A program made the position numbers and the translations under genes. From Rhamnusium bicolor (lineage: Eukaryota > Arthropoda > Insecta > Coleoptera > Cerambycidae), in assembly GCA_029963845.1 (NCBI GenBank), contig JANEYF010003852.1, forward strand, positions 307,001 to 371,000: DNA of 64,000 nt. Direction: 5' to 3'. Below are positions 44,790-55,753 of the stretch, piece after piece. The notes under the pieces are model-generated. The model was not told the origin of the DNA. It did no database searches and saw only the letters and a list, made by a program, of their open reading frames with translations. The stretch's first letter is position 1; each line of letters begins with the position of its first letter.

Positions 44790-45250
44790 TTAACACTTAT
44801 ATTGTACGAAAATCAGAAAATACAAAAATACATTTTTATTAAAAAATTGTAACCAATTAAAAGAAATCGGTAATATATTCTGTACACTTCTGTTTCTCAA
44901 TAACTCTTTATTGATATTGTTTTCTAAATCATCTGCTGCGTTCAAAAGGTGTTCGTTTTCCGGATAGAAAGAGGAACATTTTGACTCCGTTTTAAAGTGA
45001 ACCATTTCAATAAAGCTTTCTTTCTGACTGAAGCATTTTTTTTCACAGCTTTGTATATGTTTGTGCACCTACATATTTTTCTCTGTGCCCAAATGGTTAA
45101 CACTGTAGACTTTGAAAGGCCGTAATCACAGCAAATCTATGCATTTGCACAATCATTTTGTAGCTTGCGAACTATTTCCAGTTTATCCGAAAGAGAAATT
45201 GATTTTCGGGTAGTTTTATTAACACATGCCACGATTGATGGAAAAACAAT
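44790..45250 (-). pseudogene. pogo/Tigger-like transposase N-terminal relic
   Basis: On the minus strand from about 45215: SISLSDKLEIVRKLQND, a stop, then CCDYGLSKSTVLTIWAQR, the pattern of the CENP-B-type N-terminal helix-turn-helix of pogo/Tigger transposases. A degraded continuation follows in 44790-45068. Stops and frame changes mark it as dead; no catalytic domain is seen. Confidence 0.6.
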
Positions 45251-45641
45251 GCACACATCAGACTAACTATGCACTTTATAAGAAGTGAATAGTGGCGTAC
45301 CGAGCCTTTCTTGGTGGAGGGGGCACAGCATTCTTGTGAGTGCAAATAGTAATGAATAAATGAACAATATAATGAATACAACTATTACCACCTAAAAACA
45401 AGGCCTCAGTGCTGATCTCAAGGAACCACCTGTCTACGTCACACCTGCTAGGGTGTGCGAGAATCTACCCTGTTCTGAGAATCTACCACTCAGCTGCACG
45501 TTTTTAGTATAAGAGTGCAGTTATTTACATGTGTTTTATATGGATTAGGTACATCCTAGCTTATTATTTATTTTTTCCAAGAGTTTTTGCATTATAATTT
45601 TTTTTTTTTTTTAATTAAATTGACATTGTAGAGTTCGTAAA
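45251..45641. other. Spacer without recognised features
   Basis: Nothing convincing; poly-T run at about 45597-45612. Confidence 0.4.
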
Positions 45642-46040
45642 CATGCCGTATAAATATAATGTACCGGGTTATAAGGAAAATTACTTATATGAATAGGGCG
45701 AAAGTTCGTGTTTTCTTTTTCGAAGGATGAAAGCTTGTTTAAAAAAATGGATTTCAACTATTCCAAGAAAAGGATTTACATCTTCAAAGTGCAGGAAAGT
45801 GTGTGAGCTTTATTTATCATACAGCAATTCGTTACAGAAATCTTTGAAAAAGATTCTCGGACAGGTCAGGTTACTTCTTATAACCGTAAATTCAATGTAC
45901 ACTCGCTTGCAGTCAGATGCAATACCTACTAAATTTTCGAATTCAAAATATTTTTCAAAACCTTTATTCGTCAAAGTAGGGATACTAAACTTCGGGTATT
46001 TAGACAAGCTGAATTTATCAAGCCCTTCAGGAAAGTAAAA
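45642..46040 (+). pseudogene. Decayed THAP-domain sequence
   Basis: MPYKYNVPGYKENYLYE, then after frame changes KKWISTIPRKGFTSSKC and VCEL, then LQSDAIPTKFSNSKYFSK. The order MP..VPG, W-x-IPR, VCE and AIPT.F is that of THAP domains. Expected zinc-ligand cysteines are replaced (Tyr in the first two positions) and the CxxH site is lost, so it is not functional. The frame from 45727 to 46038 is one of the pieces. Confidence 0.6.
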
Positions 46041-46929
46041 AAGAATATTTATTTCACAATATTCTAAACACATTGCCAATTTTAGAATAATAATATTCAT
46101 AATAAGGATAAACTACAATATTTAAATTAACACACTTGAGGACCAACTATAACTTATGCCGTTTTCATAAATTATAATAATTATAGTCTCATTATAAATT
46201 TAGGTCGAAGAGGTTTGCTATTTCCTCGTGAAAAGTAATAGAAATAATCTCATCTATTTATGTACATTATATTTAATAAATTATTTTGTACTGCTATGAG
46301 CGGAATTTTTGATTCATAAGAGGTTTTGACACTTATTTTGTGTTAAATTACTTCAATAAAAATGGATTTTAGATATTGTGAAATTCATAGCCGGGAAACA
46401 TATTGCAAATACTATATTAACTTACACCACAAATACTTTACTAAAAAATTATTGTGGCAAAACCACTATTTAGGTAAAACAAAAAAAAAAAAAAGAAAAC
46501 GAAGATACATTAACAGATAAAATTATTTAAAACAACCTGATATACTAAGTTTTTGCACTTCAAATTTTTGGTAGTAGTAAAATTTTGGCCGTTCAAAAAT
46601 ATTTTGGTAAGTAAATTATAAATAATTTTATTGATTAATATCCAAGGCCTTACATCTAATATATTTGAGCTAAAATAACTTTTGTACAATGTCCAACCAT
46701 TGCTAATATGTGTAAATGAAACCTATGTTTATGGGAGTTAGAAATTGAAGGTTACAGTCATAACAAACTTTTCAGATAGTAGACACAGGAGAAATTATAT
46801 ATGTAAAAGAATATATAAAAATTGATGAAATTCAACATCAGTCTGTTAGTTTCAAAAAATCAGACATGTTATTGCTTCATATTTATGCATTACTGGAAAA
46901 AAATAAAATAATTATTGTTATCATTCTGT
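46041..46929. other. AT-rich spacer
   Basis: No exon or repeat boundary is clear. A possible LINE 5' remnant begins around 46780. Confidence 0.35.
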
Positions 46930-49710
46930 TAACTATGAATAATGGTTAGTGTAAGATTATATCTTAAAAATAAAATATATATTATTGGATCCTCATACAT
47001 ATCTCCAAATAGTGATAAAACATTGTTTATAAATTTTTTGGAAACACTACTAAATAATGATAAATATTCTCAACATAATGTGATTCTAATGGGCGATTTC
47101 AATTTTAATTTACATGAAAAAAACTAATCACACAAAGTGTCCAACATAATTGTATCCAGTGGATGTAAACAAATTGTGAACAAATCTACAAGAGTAACAA
47201 ATGTATCCTCAACTTTAATTGACTTAATTGTCACAAATATGCATCACTTAACAGAGCTACCCGGAATATATATAATGGATCATGAAATAATAGGTACGTC
47301 ACTGCTGCTAGAAGAAGCAGGAAAAGAAAATTCTATAATCAGAAGAAATCTATGTAAAGAAAATATTGCGAATATTTTTGAGGAACTGATATCAAAGGAA
47401 GTTGGCATCATCTGGTTGGCATAATACGCGTCGAATGCAGTATGTATGATGTTTTGGTGTTTCGTGGAAAACTACATCAGTGTTATTTTCACATCAAAGG
47501 TTCCAACCCACTCCTTCAAGACTACAAATTTACAGGAAGATATTAGTAGTTTAGACAAATTTATGTCAGAAGAGAAAATAATTGTAAAAAATAAAAATAA
47601 ATGGGTGATAAAGACATATTTTACAAAACATACAAAAGGAGAGACATAGCATACAAAAGATTTGATACACGAATAACAATGATGACTGGGAATTATATAA
47701 AGAAAAATGAAATAAGGTAGTTTCATTCATTAGGAAAAAAATTTAAAAAATACTATGAGAACAACATAGATCGATGTAAAAATAATAGTAAACAGATGTG
47801 AAAAATCTTGAAAGAAATGGTTAGTAACAGAGATAAAACAACTGACATAAAATCCATTGAGTTTGAAAACAACTCGTTATCTGTATTACTTAGTTACTTT
47901 TTTTCGGACAGTATAAGTGAAATCACTAGTAATATTCCAATTGTTCCTTCAAATTATGAACATACAGTAACAAGTGCACAGTCTGAAATTACACACTCTC
48001 AAAGGATTTCATTCAATAAGTTGAGAAAAGTGGTTTTTAATTTAAAAAACTAATCTGATGTTATTGGTTATCCCTTATTAAATGTAATTAATACATCTTG
48101 GACAACAAGAAAAATTAAAAAAAAAACCAGAAGAATGTCGGCCAATAAACCTATTGCCAATTGTAAAGAAAATTATTGAAATTATAGTGTATGAATAATT
48201 ATATAACTATTTTAATAAAAATAATATTTTATTTATTTACTGAGCTCTGTAGCGCAGTGGGCCAGAGCGTTAAGTGACAAACGTAGCTGGTTTACTACCT
48301 ATTGACTCGCAGGATCAAAACCCGGTTTCTGTTGTGGCAAAGTCGAAAGGTTTGGTTGTGTGTGTCTGCATTTTTTTTCAACTGTGTAACCCGTGTCCGA
48401 GCAGCTTCGGCTTTGGTTTGGGGGTTGTCTAATTTATGTGGTGTGTTTTATGTTTTTTTTTTTTATACATTGGACAGTCTGGCTTTCAACAACAATATTC
48501 TTATGAAACATCAGTTAGTGTGTTTTTGTTGATCTTCAGCATTGAGACAGTGAACAGAGAAGTGTTAATAAGGAAACTTAAAATTTATGGTGTAAAAAAT
48601 GATGTATTGGTATGGATTGAAAACTATTTGGTAGATAGGTATCATAAAACTAAGTTTAATGAAGTTTTTCTGATAAAATCAAAAGTGATTATGGTGTCCC
48701 GAAAGGCAGTGTCTTGGGTCCTCTATTTTTTATTGTTTATATGAATGATATTTGTAATACACTAAAAAAATCTTTTATAAACCTTTTTGCAGATGACAAA
48801 CTGATATCAATATCAGGCAAAAAATTTTGAAGGTGTAGTAAATAGTATGAACCAAGAAATGCAACATTTATACACATGGTTATGTAATAACTAATTGAAG
48901 TTAAATTCAACTAAAACTAAATGCATGGTCCTAGGCACTAAAAATAATTATCAAGCTTTTATGAATACAAATTTTTCTATAAATATAAATATCAAAATAG
49001 ACTGTGGAAGAAATAAAATATTTAGGTATTGTTTTGGATCCAAACTTAAATTTTACTGAACATGCAGATTTTTATGCAAAAAAATATACTTTTAAAGAAT
49101 TTCAAATAATCTCTCAGAATGGAGCAAGTTGTTAATATATAATACTATTATTTATCCACATTTCATCTATTGCATGTCATTATCATTTCCCACAGAATAT
49201 GCGATATATACAATTTACAATTATTACAAAATAAAATGAGAATTATTCTTAAATGTGATATGCAGGTACCAATAAGAGAAATGTTATCTGTTTTAAAATG
49301 GTTAAACATTGAACAGTTATACTTAATATATAAAGTAGCAAATAATTTAACCCTGAAACATTTACAAAACTTCTTAATCAAAAGGTCAAATATACATACA
49401 CATCAAACCAGAAATCATGAAAATTATCACATTGAAAAATTTAATTCAAATTACAAAAAAAACACCTCTTCAGTGATAGCCCTAAGGTTTATAATGAATT
49501 GCCTAATGAAACAAAATCAGCAAACAAATTTTAAACTTTTAAGCTTATGACAAAAATCTCATATTTAAGTACCTAGCAAAGTCAATTTCAGAGTTATTGT
49601 ATGTATTGTAGTCCAACATTGAAACTTTGTAACACTTATTTTATAAGATTACATGTAATTATTTTTTCTTTTTGTAACTAGCACCAAATAAACTGTTTAT
49701 TTATTTATTT
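46930..49710 (+). pseudogene. LINE, nearly full ORF2, interrupted by a SINE
   Basis: Endonuclease part: GSSYISPNSDKTLFINFLET, MGDFNFNL, STLIDLIVTN and IYIMDHEIIG. Then reverse transcriptase: CRPINLLPIVKKIIE-like sequence at about 48140-48180, interrupted at 48236, resumed at about 48475 with SGFQQQYSYETSV and NREVLIRKLKIYGVKNDVLV, and FADDKLISI at about 48788. The C-terminal frame is 49170-49550. It ends with TTTATTTATTTATTT at about 49695. Many frame changes. Confidence 0.8.
48240..48464 (+). repeat. tRNA-derived SINE inserted in the LINE
   Basis: The head is TGTAGCGCAGTGGGCCAGAG (A-box-like); the B box is degenerate (GGATCAAAACCC). The body contains TGTGTAACCCGTGTCCGAGC, as in the SINE at 24745. 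A T-rich tail ends near 48464, where the LINE protein resumes. Confidence 0.65.
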
Positions 49711-50316
49711 AAATGTAAATAAAAATTAGGTATAGATTTTTTAAAAATTAAATTGTATAAGCTATTATTGATGATAATTATTGATCATTACGATATAATC
49801 AAACATTTTACTTTGTTGACTTCACAAAAGTTTGAACTTTTTCAAACCATGTTTTACAATCAGGTTCCAAATTTAAGCAATATCAATCTACAAATACTAC
49901 ATATGTACAAGAAAGCTTTAAATTAAATTTATTAGAACCAACAATAGTCAGGGCATTTATTTACTTCATGACCAATTAAACTTGCATCAATCCTCAGCCA
50001 TTGTCGTTTTCAAACTGTAATTCATGTTTGTTAATCCTAGTATAAATAAGGGTTATTTATTGATTTATTGCCTATAAACTTTGTTTAAAATTTCCTATTA
50101 AAATGTATTTTATTACATTGTATCAATTTTCTAATTTATTTCTTTGAAATTTAAATCTAAAAACTATTCTAGTAATCATTTTCACAATAGTTTAATACGC
50201 GGAAGTGGCATTTAAATGAATTTTTGATTTTTGTAAACAGTTTGATAGTGAAAATATTTTATCGTTCCAAAAATATTAATATAAACTTAACTTCAAAAGT
50301 ATTAATAACATTCAAC
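49711..50316. other. Upstream region of the unrecognised gene
   Basis: AT-rich, no repeat family recognised. The presumed promoter of the gene starting at 50317 lies at its right end; no TATA box is evident. Confidence 0.4.
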
Positions 50317-50442
50317 ATGTCGGTAGCTTCTGCCAAATATTTTGCTGACACATTTGATATTCAAGCAGCACAAATATATCTTCAAGAAGTCCAAAAGATA
50401 TCTGATTTTGATATTCGAGATAGAACCCTGATGTTACAAAAG
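50317..50442 (+). CDS. First coding exon of an unrecognised gene
   Basis: 42 codons from ATG to donor GTAATG (phase 0). Starts MSVASAKYFADTFDIQAAQ and continues with YLQEVQKISDFDIRDRTLML, QK. The helical, charged sequence looks like real protein and reads like a conserved N-terminus, but I cannot name the family. An in-frame stop lies just past the donor. No downstream exon was identified before 64000; the intron begins with a PIF/Harbinger element 70 bp later. Confidence 0.5.
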
Positions 50443-50751
50443 GTAATGACGTCTACAACATCTTATAGGTAGATGACTATCCTATGTATTTCAATGATGT
50501 GTCCCTCCTTAAGGGCACCTTACACGTTCATTAATAATGTCATTACCTGAAAATAATGACATTATTAATGAACATGTAAAGCTATAAAAGTGGAATGATA
50601 ACAAATAATGAAGGGGTAATGAAGCGTATCCGGATATTTTGATATTCGAGCATCATTATTAGCAGGCGGAGGGGATACTGTCAGTAATAATGATCGTTTA
50701 AAGTGAGAGCATCATTATTTCATCATTACTCAGTTCAGGTTGCATTGTGGA

Positions 50752-51183
50752 AAGACAATGGACGGATCTGCCGCTAGTGAAACTGAAAGTCAACACCCCG
50801 AAAACAACGTGGTCGAGGTGTCGGCAAGCAAAGTCTCTGCTGAACAGCAGACAGAGGAGATATATGATTCAACAAGCGAGAAAATTCTCCGTAATTTCAT
50901 AGAAGCTTATGAAAGTCTTCCTGAATTATGGAATTCATCACTTGATATTTATATGAACAAAACAAAAAGAAACGCAACTCTAAATAAGTTGTTAGTCATT
51001 TATAGAAAATTAAAACCAGAAGCAAAGCTTGCTGATGTCAGGAGAAAAATAAACACGTTGAGGTCGAATTATCGTAAAGAACTGAAAAAAATTGTGACAT
51101 CGAAGAGATCCGGAATTGGTACGGATGAAGTATACCAACCGTCCTCGTGGGTATTCTACACTTTACAGTTTCTTCATAAATAG
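50752..51183 (+). CDS. MADF-domain protein of the PIF/Harbinger element
   Basis: From ATG at 50758 (the upstream start at 50740 is in the same frame) the protein has an acidic, Ser-rich N-terminus and a MADF/Myb-SANT-like domain (SEKILRNFIEAYESLPELWN, LNKLLVIYRKLKPEAKLADV, RRKINTLRSNYRKELKKI, then SSWVFYTLQFLHK). In PIF/Harbinger elements such a second protein binds the transposon ends and helps import the transposase. The frame is intact to TAG at 51183. Its partner transposase is truncated here. Confidence 0.8.
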   Translation, partial: KTMDGSAASETESQHPENNVVEVSASKVSAEQQTEEIYDSTSEKILRNFIEAYESLPELWNSSLDIYMNKTKRNATLNKLLVIYRKLKPEAKLADVRRKINTLRSNYRKELKKIVTSKRSGIGTDEVYQPSSWVFYTLQFLHK

Positions 51184-51210
51184 GAACAACATGCCAACGC
51201 AAGCACTCAG

Positions 51211-51459
51211 TTAAAAAGTCTCTTCGTCCATACGAAAATAGTTTTTATAATTACCCACTTCCTTCGTATCACTTATTTCCGTCAATAACATTAGATGTGA
51301 ATAATTTTCGCGTTTTTTCAACCATTCTTTCATCCAATAACGACGTTTAACATGACGTTTCATAGTTAATGCAATAATTATAGCTACACATGCTTTTTTC
51401 TTAAGATCCATTTTCTGATAAAACAAAAACGGTGTGCTTTCTATCGCCACTTTAAACAT
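51211..51459 (-). pseudogene. PIF/Harbinger transposase, N-terminal fragment
   Basis: From 51459: a short N-terminus, then KRRYWMKEWLKKRENYSHL, KNYFRMDEETF, the usual opening of Harbinger DDE transposases. The frame stops at the TTA/CTC junction next to the MADF gene; the DDE domain is deleted. Confidence 0.75.
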
Positions 51460-51604
51460 AATGACGAAAAAATAATGTCAGTAATAATGAACATGTAAGA
51501 TGCGAAAAATAATGACCGGGAATGACGGGGAAATTTTTGGTAATGATGTTTCTGTAATGATCTACTGGAGTGACATTATTACTGAACGTGTAAGGTGCCC
51601 TTTA

Positions 51605-51936
51605 CAGTACTTTTAAAAAGTATGTCACTTAATCGTTGATGTAAGCTCTCATGGTTGTTATGTGATGTAAATCGATTTCTCGAGTTTCACAGTCTCTGTC
51701 TGAGCAGCCGCCCACCACCGTCCACTCCTCGCAGACCTTAACATGACTACTACTTTACATTTCACACAATATTGCAGTTGGCTTCATCAGAAGTAAAGAA
51801 AATTTGCAGAAACACGTCCAGAAGTACAATCCACTCACATCAGCTCTTGTTTTACATTTCAGCTAGCCTGCCATTACCACAAATAAAACAATACTATTAC
51901 TGTGGCCATTACTAAATTAAACAAACTATAAGATTA
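51605..51936. other. Spacer within the presumed intron
   Basis: No exon recognised. A candidate acceptor (TTTCACAG at about 51687) leads into sequence without a coding signature. Confidence 0.35.
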
Positions 51937-52205
51937 ACAATTAGCATGGTAGCCGAGTAGGTAAAGCGCTTATAGCTACTCGGTACCAAATATCGATGGT
52001 TCGAATCCATCCCGGAACAAGTTAGAAATTTATATTTGTAATGTGTTTCGGATTAAGATGGGAGAGAACTGTCGATGCCCTAGATGTGGTTCAGACTCCA
52101 CAATAAACTGTAAGGCTTTGTCTCTCTTTACTCAACACAAATTCCTAGTATTTTCTGGGAGTTACCTCAGTGACTTGAGAGGCGGTTAAGAAAACATTTT
52201 TTTTT
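51937..52205 (+). repeat. tRNA-derived SINE
   Basis: Head GCATGGTAGCCGAGTAGGTA with a clear B box (GGTTCGAATCC at about 51998). The body carries CCTAGATGTGGTTCAGACTC and ends GAGGCGGTTAAGAAAAC. It shares its 3' body with the copy at 28205. Confidence 0.8.
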
Positions 52206-52299
52206 TATTCAAAACAAAGACAAAGATGGTAATCTAATTGTAAGCACTCGAAGTGAATTTTATTCATAAACCCCTGTTATTTCTTTTTTTAAATGTTCT

Positions 52300-53392
52300 G
52301 TGATGACAATAATAATAATAATAATAATAAACGTTATTTATTGGTTACCTCCAAAAGGCCATTGACCGAGGTCCTTCAGCCCATAATTTTTGTACAAAGT
52401 GCCTGTTATATTAAAAATATTTTATGTTTTGAAATGAGAAATTAATACATGATTTAGAAAAAAAAAACTGTAAAGGTTGAAAAATTGAAAAATTTTAAAA
52501 ATTGGATACTATATATTATATATTTAATCGTAGATCTTCCTCGACTGAAGCCTGAATCTCCTTGTAAAGGGTCCGCTCTGGGAATTTAAGTTTAGATCTT
52601 GCCTGCCTGTTTCGAATTCTGCAATGGGGTTGAATCAATTCGATGTTGTGGGGGCGAGACACAAACCTATTCGATAAATCTTGGAAACGAAGGTCTATTG
52701 GTTTTATGTGTTCGAGTATAGAGAAGGTCGTTTGATGTGTTGTGTAGAAGATTATCTGGATGCCTCATTTTGGTAATGGCTCTTAAGGATGCTACTTTTA
52801 AGTTTTGTAATGCTGGTTTTCTGCAGGTCATAAATAAAACACTTGCATATTCTATAATTGGTCGACAAATGGATTTATAAATAATGGAAGCAGATTTTGT
52901 CGAAATTCCCTTCTTTTTAAATGTCAGTGCCCAGAAATATTTGGCTCTATTTTTGGCTTTTAACTTCACTGCAGTATGCATATTAAAATTTAGTTTATGG
53001 TCTAAGGTTATACCTAGATATTTGGATGACTGTGATGGACTGATCTGCTAGTTGCCGATGTTTATTGTTGGAGATGTATTGGTTACCGGGTGATTGAAAA
53101 TTGTAAATTGTGTCTTGGAGTGATTGGGTACTAGTCTCCATTTATTAAACCAATCCTCTGTCGCCTTAATTTTTGACTGTAAATTTTCAATTACTTTAGT
53201 AATTGTTTTGCCATGGGATATAATTGCCGTATCGTCCGCATACTGCAAAATATAGGTTTCGTCTTGACTTACATTTTGATGCTGCGAGATATCATAGCAA
53301 TAGATATTGTAAAGTAACGGTGATAGCGGCGATCCTTGTGGTAATCCTTGAGTTGGGATGAAGCTGGCAGATTTTTCCTCGTTGTGATGACA
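52300..53392 (-). pseudogene. 5'-truncated LINE, minus strand
   Basis: On the minus strand from 53392: LPQGSPLSPLLYNIYCYDIS, then the catalytic box LQYADDTAII, and the thumb/C-terminal frames 53048-53248 and 52667-52981 (KAKNRAKYFWALTFKKKGIS, CRPIIEYASVLF). An AAT microsatellite tail lies at 52306-52331. Truncation at the GVPQG-type motif is typical of incomplete target-primed reverse transcription. Confidence 0.85.
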
Positions 53393-54421
53393 TTATTCAT
53401 AAAAAATTATAATTGACATTTGATATGATAACAACATTCAAATAATGTTCTGTTAATGTTTGAAAATTATAAAAATATATTAGCTAGAAACATGTATAAA
53501 CCTCTTTTTTTGGGCTGAATGAAAGATGACGGAAATAAACTTTTTTTTGATAAATGTTTTATTAAAAATGTCCTCTGAGAGTGTTAAAAGACATTTTAAA
53601 AATGTTGTTAATGAAGCATTTTTTTTTCAAACTTGCTGTGCATAATGAGTACTTTTAGAGACTTCTTTGTTGTAAACATTTAGAGCATTTTTTTTAAATT
53701 AACTCACTGTATCTCCAAAATAAATTTATTGACAAAACATCATTTGAGCTTTTCGTCTTAATAGAGGTTTGGGAATCATTTCCTGAATTTTCTCGATGCA
53801 TGTACTTCAGGATAACCCTGTGTATAATAGCTATATAACAAGTGAAAATCTCCGTTTTTCAGAAATTATAATTAATGAACTGGAACATGCCAGAAATATT
53901 ATAAATTGCAATTTATAATCGACAACATTAAATTTAATGAGAATAGTTTTATTTTGATCATATACAAAGCACGCAACGCCAATAATATAAATACCTACGC
54001 AAGTTTATTCAATAATTAGTATCTATTTCTATATTACTCAGTTATTTTCATTAGGAGTCATTTATAGTGTTCTTTTAATTATTAAAACACATGTTAAATC
54101 AAATAATAAACAAATATATAAAATTAACATAATTTATAAACTTTAATTAAAGTTCTAAACGAAAACATGCTGATGTATATTGTTTCAAATTAGGCATACA
54201 GATGACGTATTCTCGCCATTAATTCTATTGTCAAAACGTCAAAAAAGCACGTAAAAACTTAAAAAAGATGACCATAACAATATAACAACTAATAATAACT
54301 ATAAACAAAATATCAAAATAATGGCACACAAAACGATTATAAAATAAACACAAGAAAAGTATGAATCTATGACACAGCATACATTATTTATAATGCGTTA
54401 CATTTCCCTTCCGTGTCTCCT
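53393..54421. other. AT-rich spacer without recognised features
   Basis: Nothing coding or repetitive was identified. Confidence 0.4.
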
Positions 54422-54429
54422 CGCCCAAG
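54422..54429 (+). repeat. 8-bp target duplicate, left (CGCCCAAG)
   Basis: Repeated at 61249-61256; 8 bp is the hAT length. Confidence 0.7.
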
Positions 54430-55408
54430 TAGAAGGGATGCCGATTTTTAATCGATTTTGTTGAAGATCGATCTATTTTAAAAAAAAGAACCGATTTTTT
54501 TTAATCGATTCTCGAAAGTTTCGATTTTTACCGAATCGATCCTGAAACCTAGTATTTCTAAGAATCGATTTAAAATAATAGATTATAAAAAATAAAGCTA
54601 GATCTGATTCGAGAGTCCGAGAAAAGAACATTAGTAACACAAGTCAAACTCAATGTCAAACTACTCTACGATCGGGGGATGCGACAGAAATAGAACGCGA
54701 CCCTGTTCTGTTTTCTTCTTCTGTCATGTTATTAAAGCCGTATTCTTTTGACAAAATCACTTGGATCATTTCAGTTATCTTCATTTTTGATTGGTTTAGA
54801 CAGTTGGTGCAAACTGACAGAACCAATCAGAAGCGAAAATCAACTGATCTGATCTGAAATACCCTGTCAAAGAAATAAGGCTCGAGTCAAGGTTATTAAA
54901 GTATTGAGTAGGTTACCCCGTCATTTCAGATATTTCACTTCTATTCTTTTATTCATCGAATGAGTCATACGCATTCAACAAACATTCATCTTTCCCTTTC
55001 TTAAAACACAAGTGAGTAAGAGATAGCAAAACATCTGATCAGTAATCAATGAATAAACGAACGCGATACCTTGAGAAATATATTAAAGGTAAGTGATTAA
55101 GACAAACTGACCACTGATCTCTATAGTAATTTAGAGAACAATGGAACTGACAGAAAATACTGTGACCTCTGTAACCTATACTATTCCAGAATTCTAGTGA
55201 AAAAAGAATCCTACCAATCACGCACATGCATGCTTCAAGTCTTTGTTTATATTTGCAAAACCATGATTTAGAGATTAGAGGGAATTATCGAAAAATCGAA
55301 ACGAAAACATTAAACGTTATTTTTGAAATTACACTTAGATGTCAAAAATAACGCTCAACGAAATTAATCCTCTATTTGCTATAATTCCCCAATAATACGC
55401 AAACGGAA

Positions 55409-55715
55409 TATTAGCAAAGGTTAAGGGCAGGTAATGTTCAATTAAGAAATAAATAATTATTAACTTTTATTGTAGACAACTTTTCACAAACAGAACGAGT
55501 GAACAAGTGTAAAATATATATCAAAAATATATATACTTATATAGAGAGCATATTTATATTTATAAACCAAACAACGCTTACATAAGCTGAGTTCTAGAAA
55601 AACATTAAAAATAAGGTCACCTAATTCAACAAATTTAATGTTTACAAAATAATCATGAACGATACATTTTTACTACTATTAATTAATATGACCTATTTGT
55701 TTTACAAAACCAATA
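55409..55715 (-). repeat. Copia 3' LTR
   Basis: 307 bp, begins (plus strand) TATTAGCAAAGG and ends AAAACCAATA; the termini are TA...TA rather than TG...CA. No difference seen from 60082-60388. Confidence 0.95.
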
Positions 55716-55753
55716 CTCCCACTTAAAAATGGAGCGTTTTTTTTTAACTCATT

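Larger units (their letters stand above)
50512..51601. mobile_element. PIF/Harbinger element, internally deleted
   Basis: Ends AGGGCACCTTACACGTTC and its mirror, flanked by TTA on both sides (50509-50511, 51602-51604), the TWA target duplication of PIF/Harbinger. It carries an intact MADF-type accessory gene (plus) and only the first part of the transposase (minus). A second inverted pair near each end (AATAATGACATTATTAATGA-like words) is typical of subterminal repeats. Confidence 0.9.
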
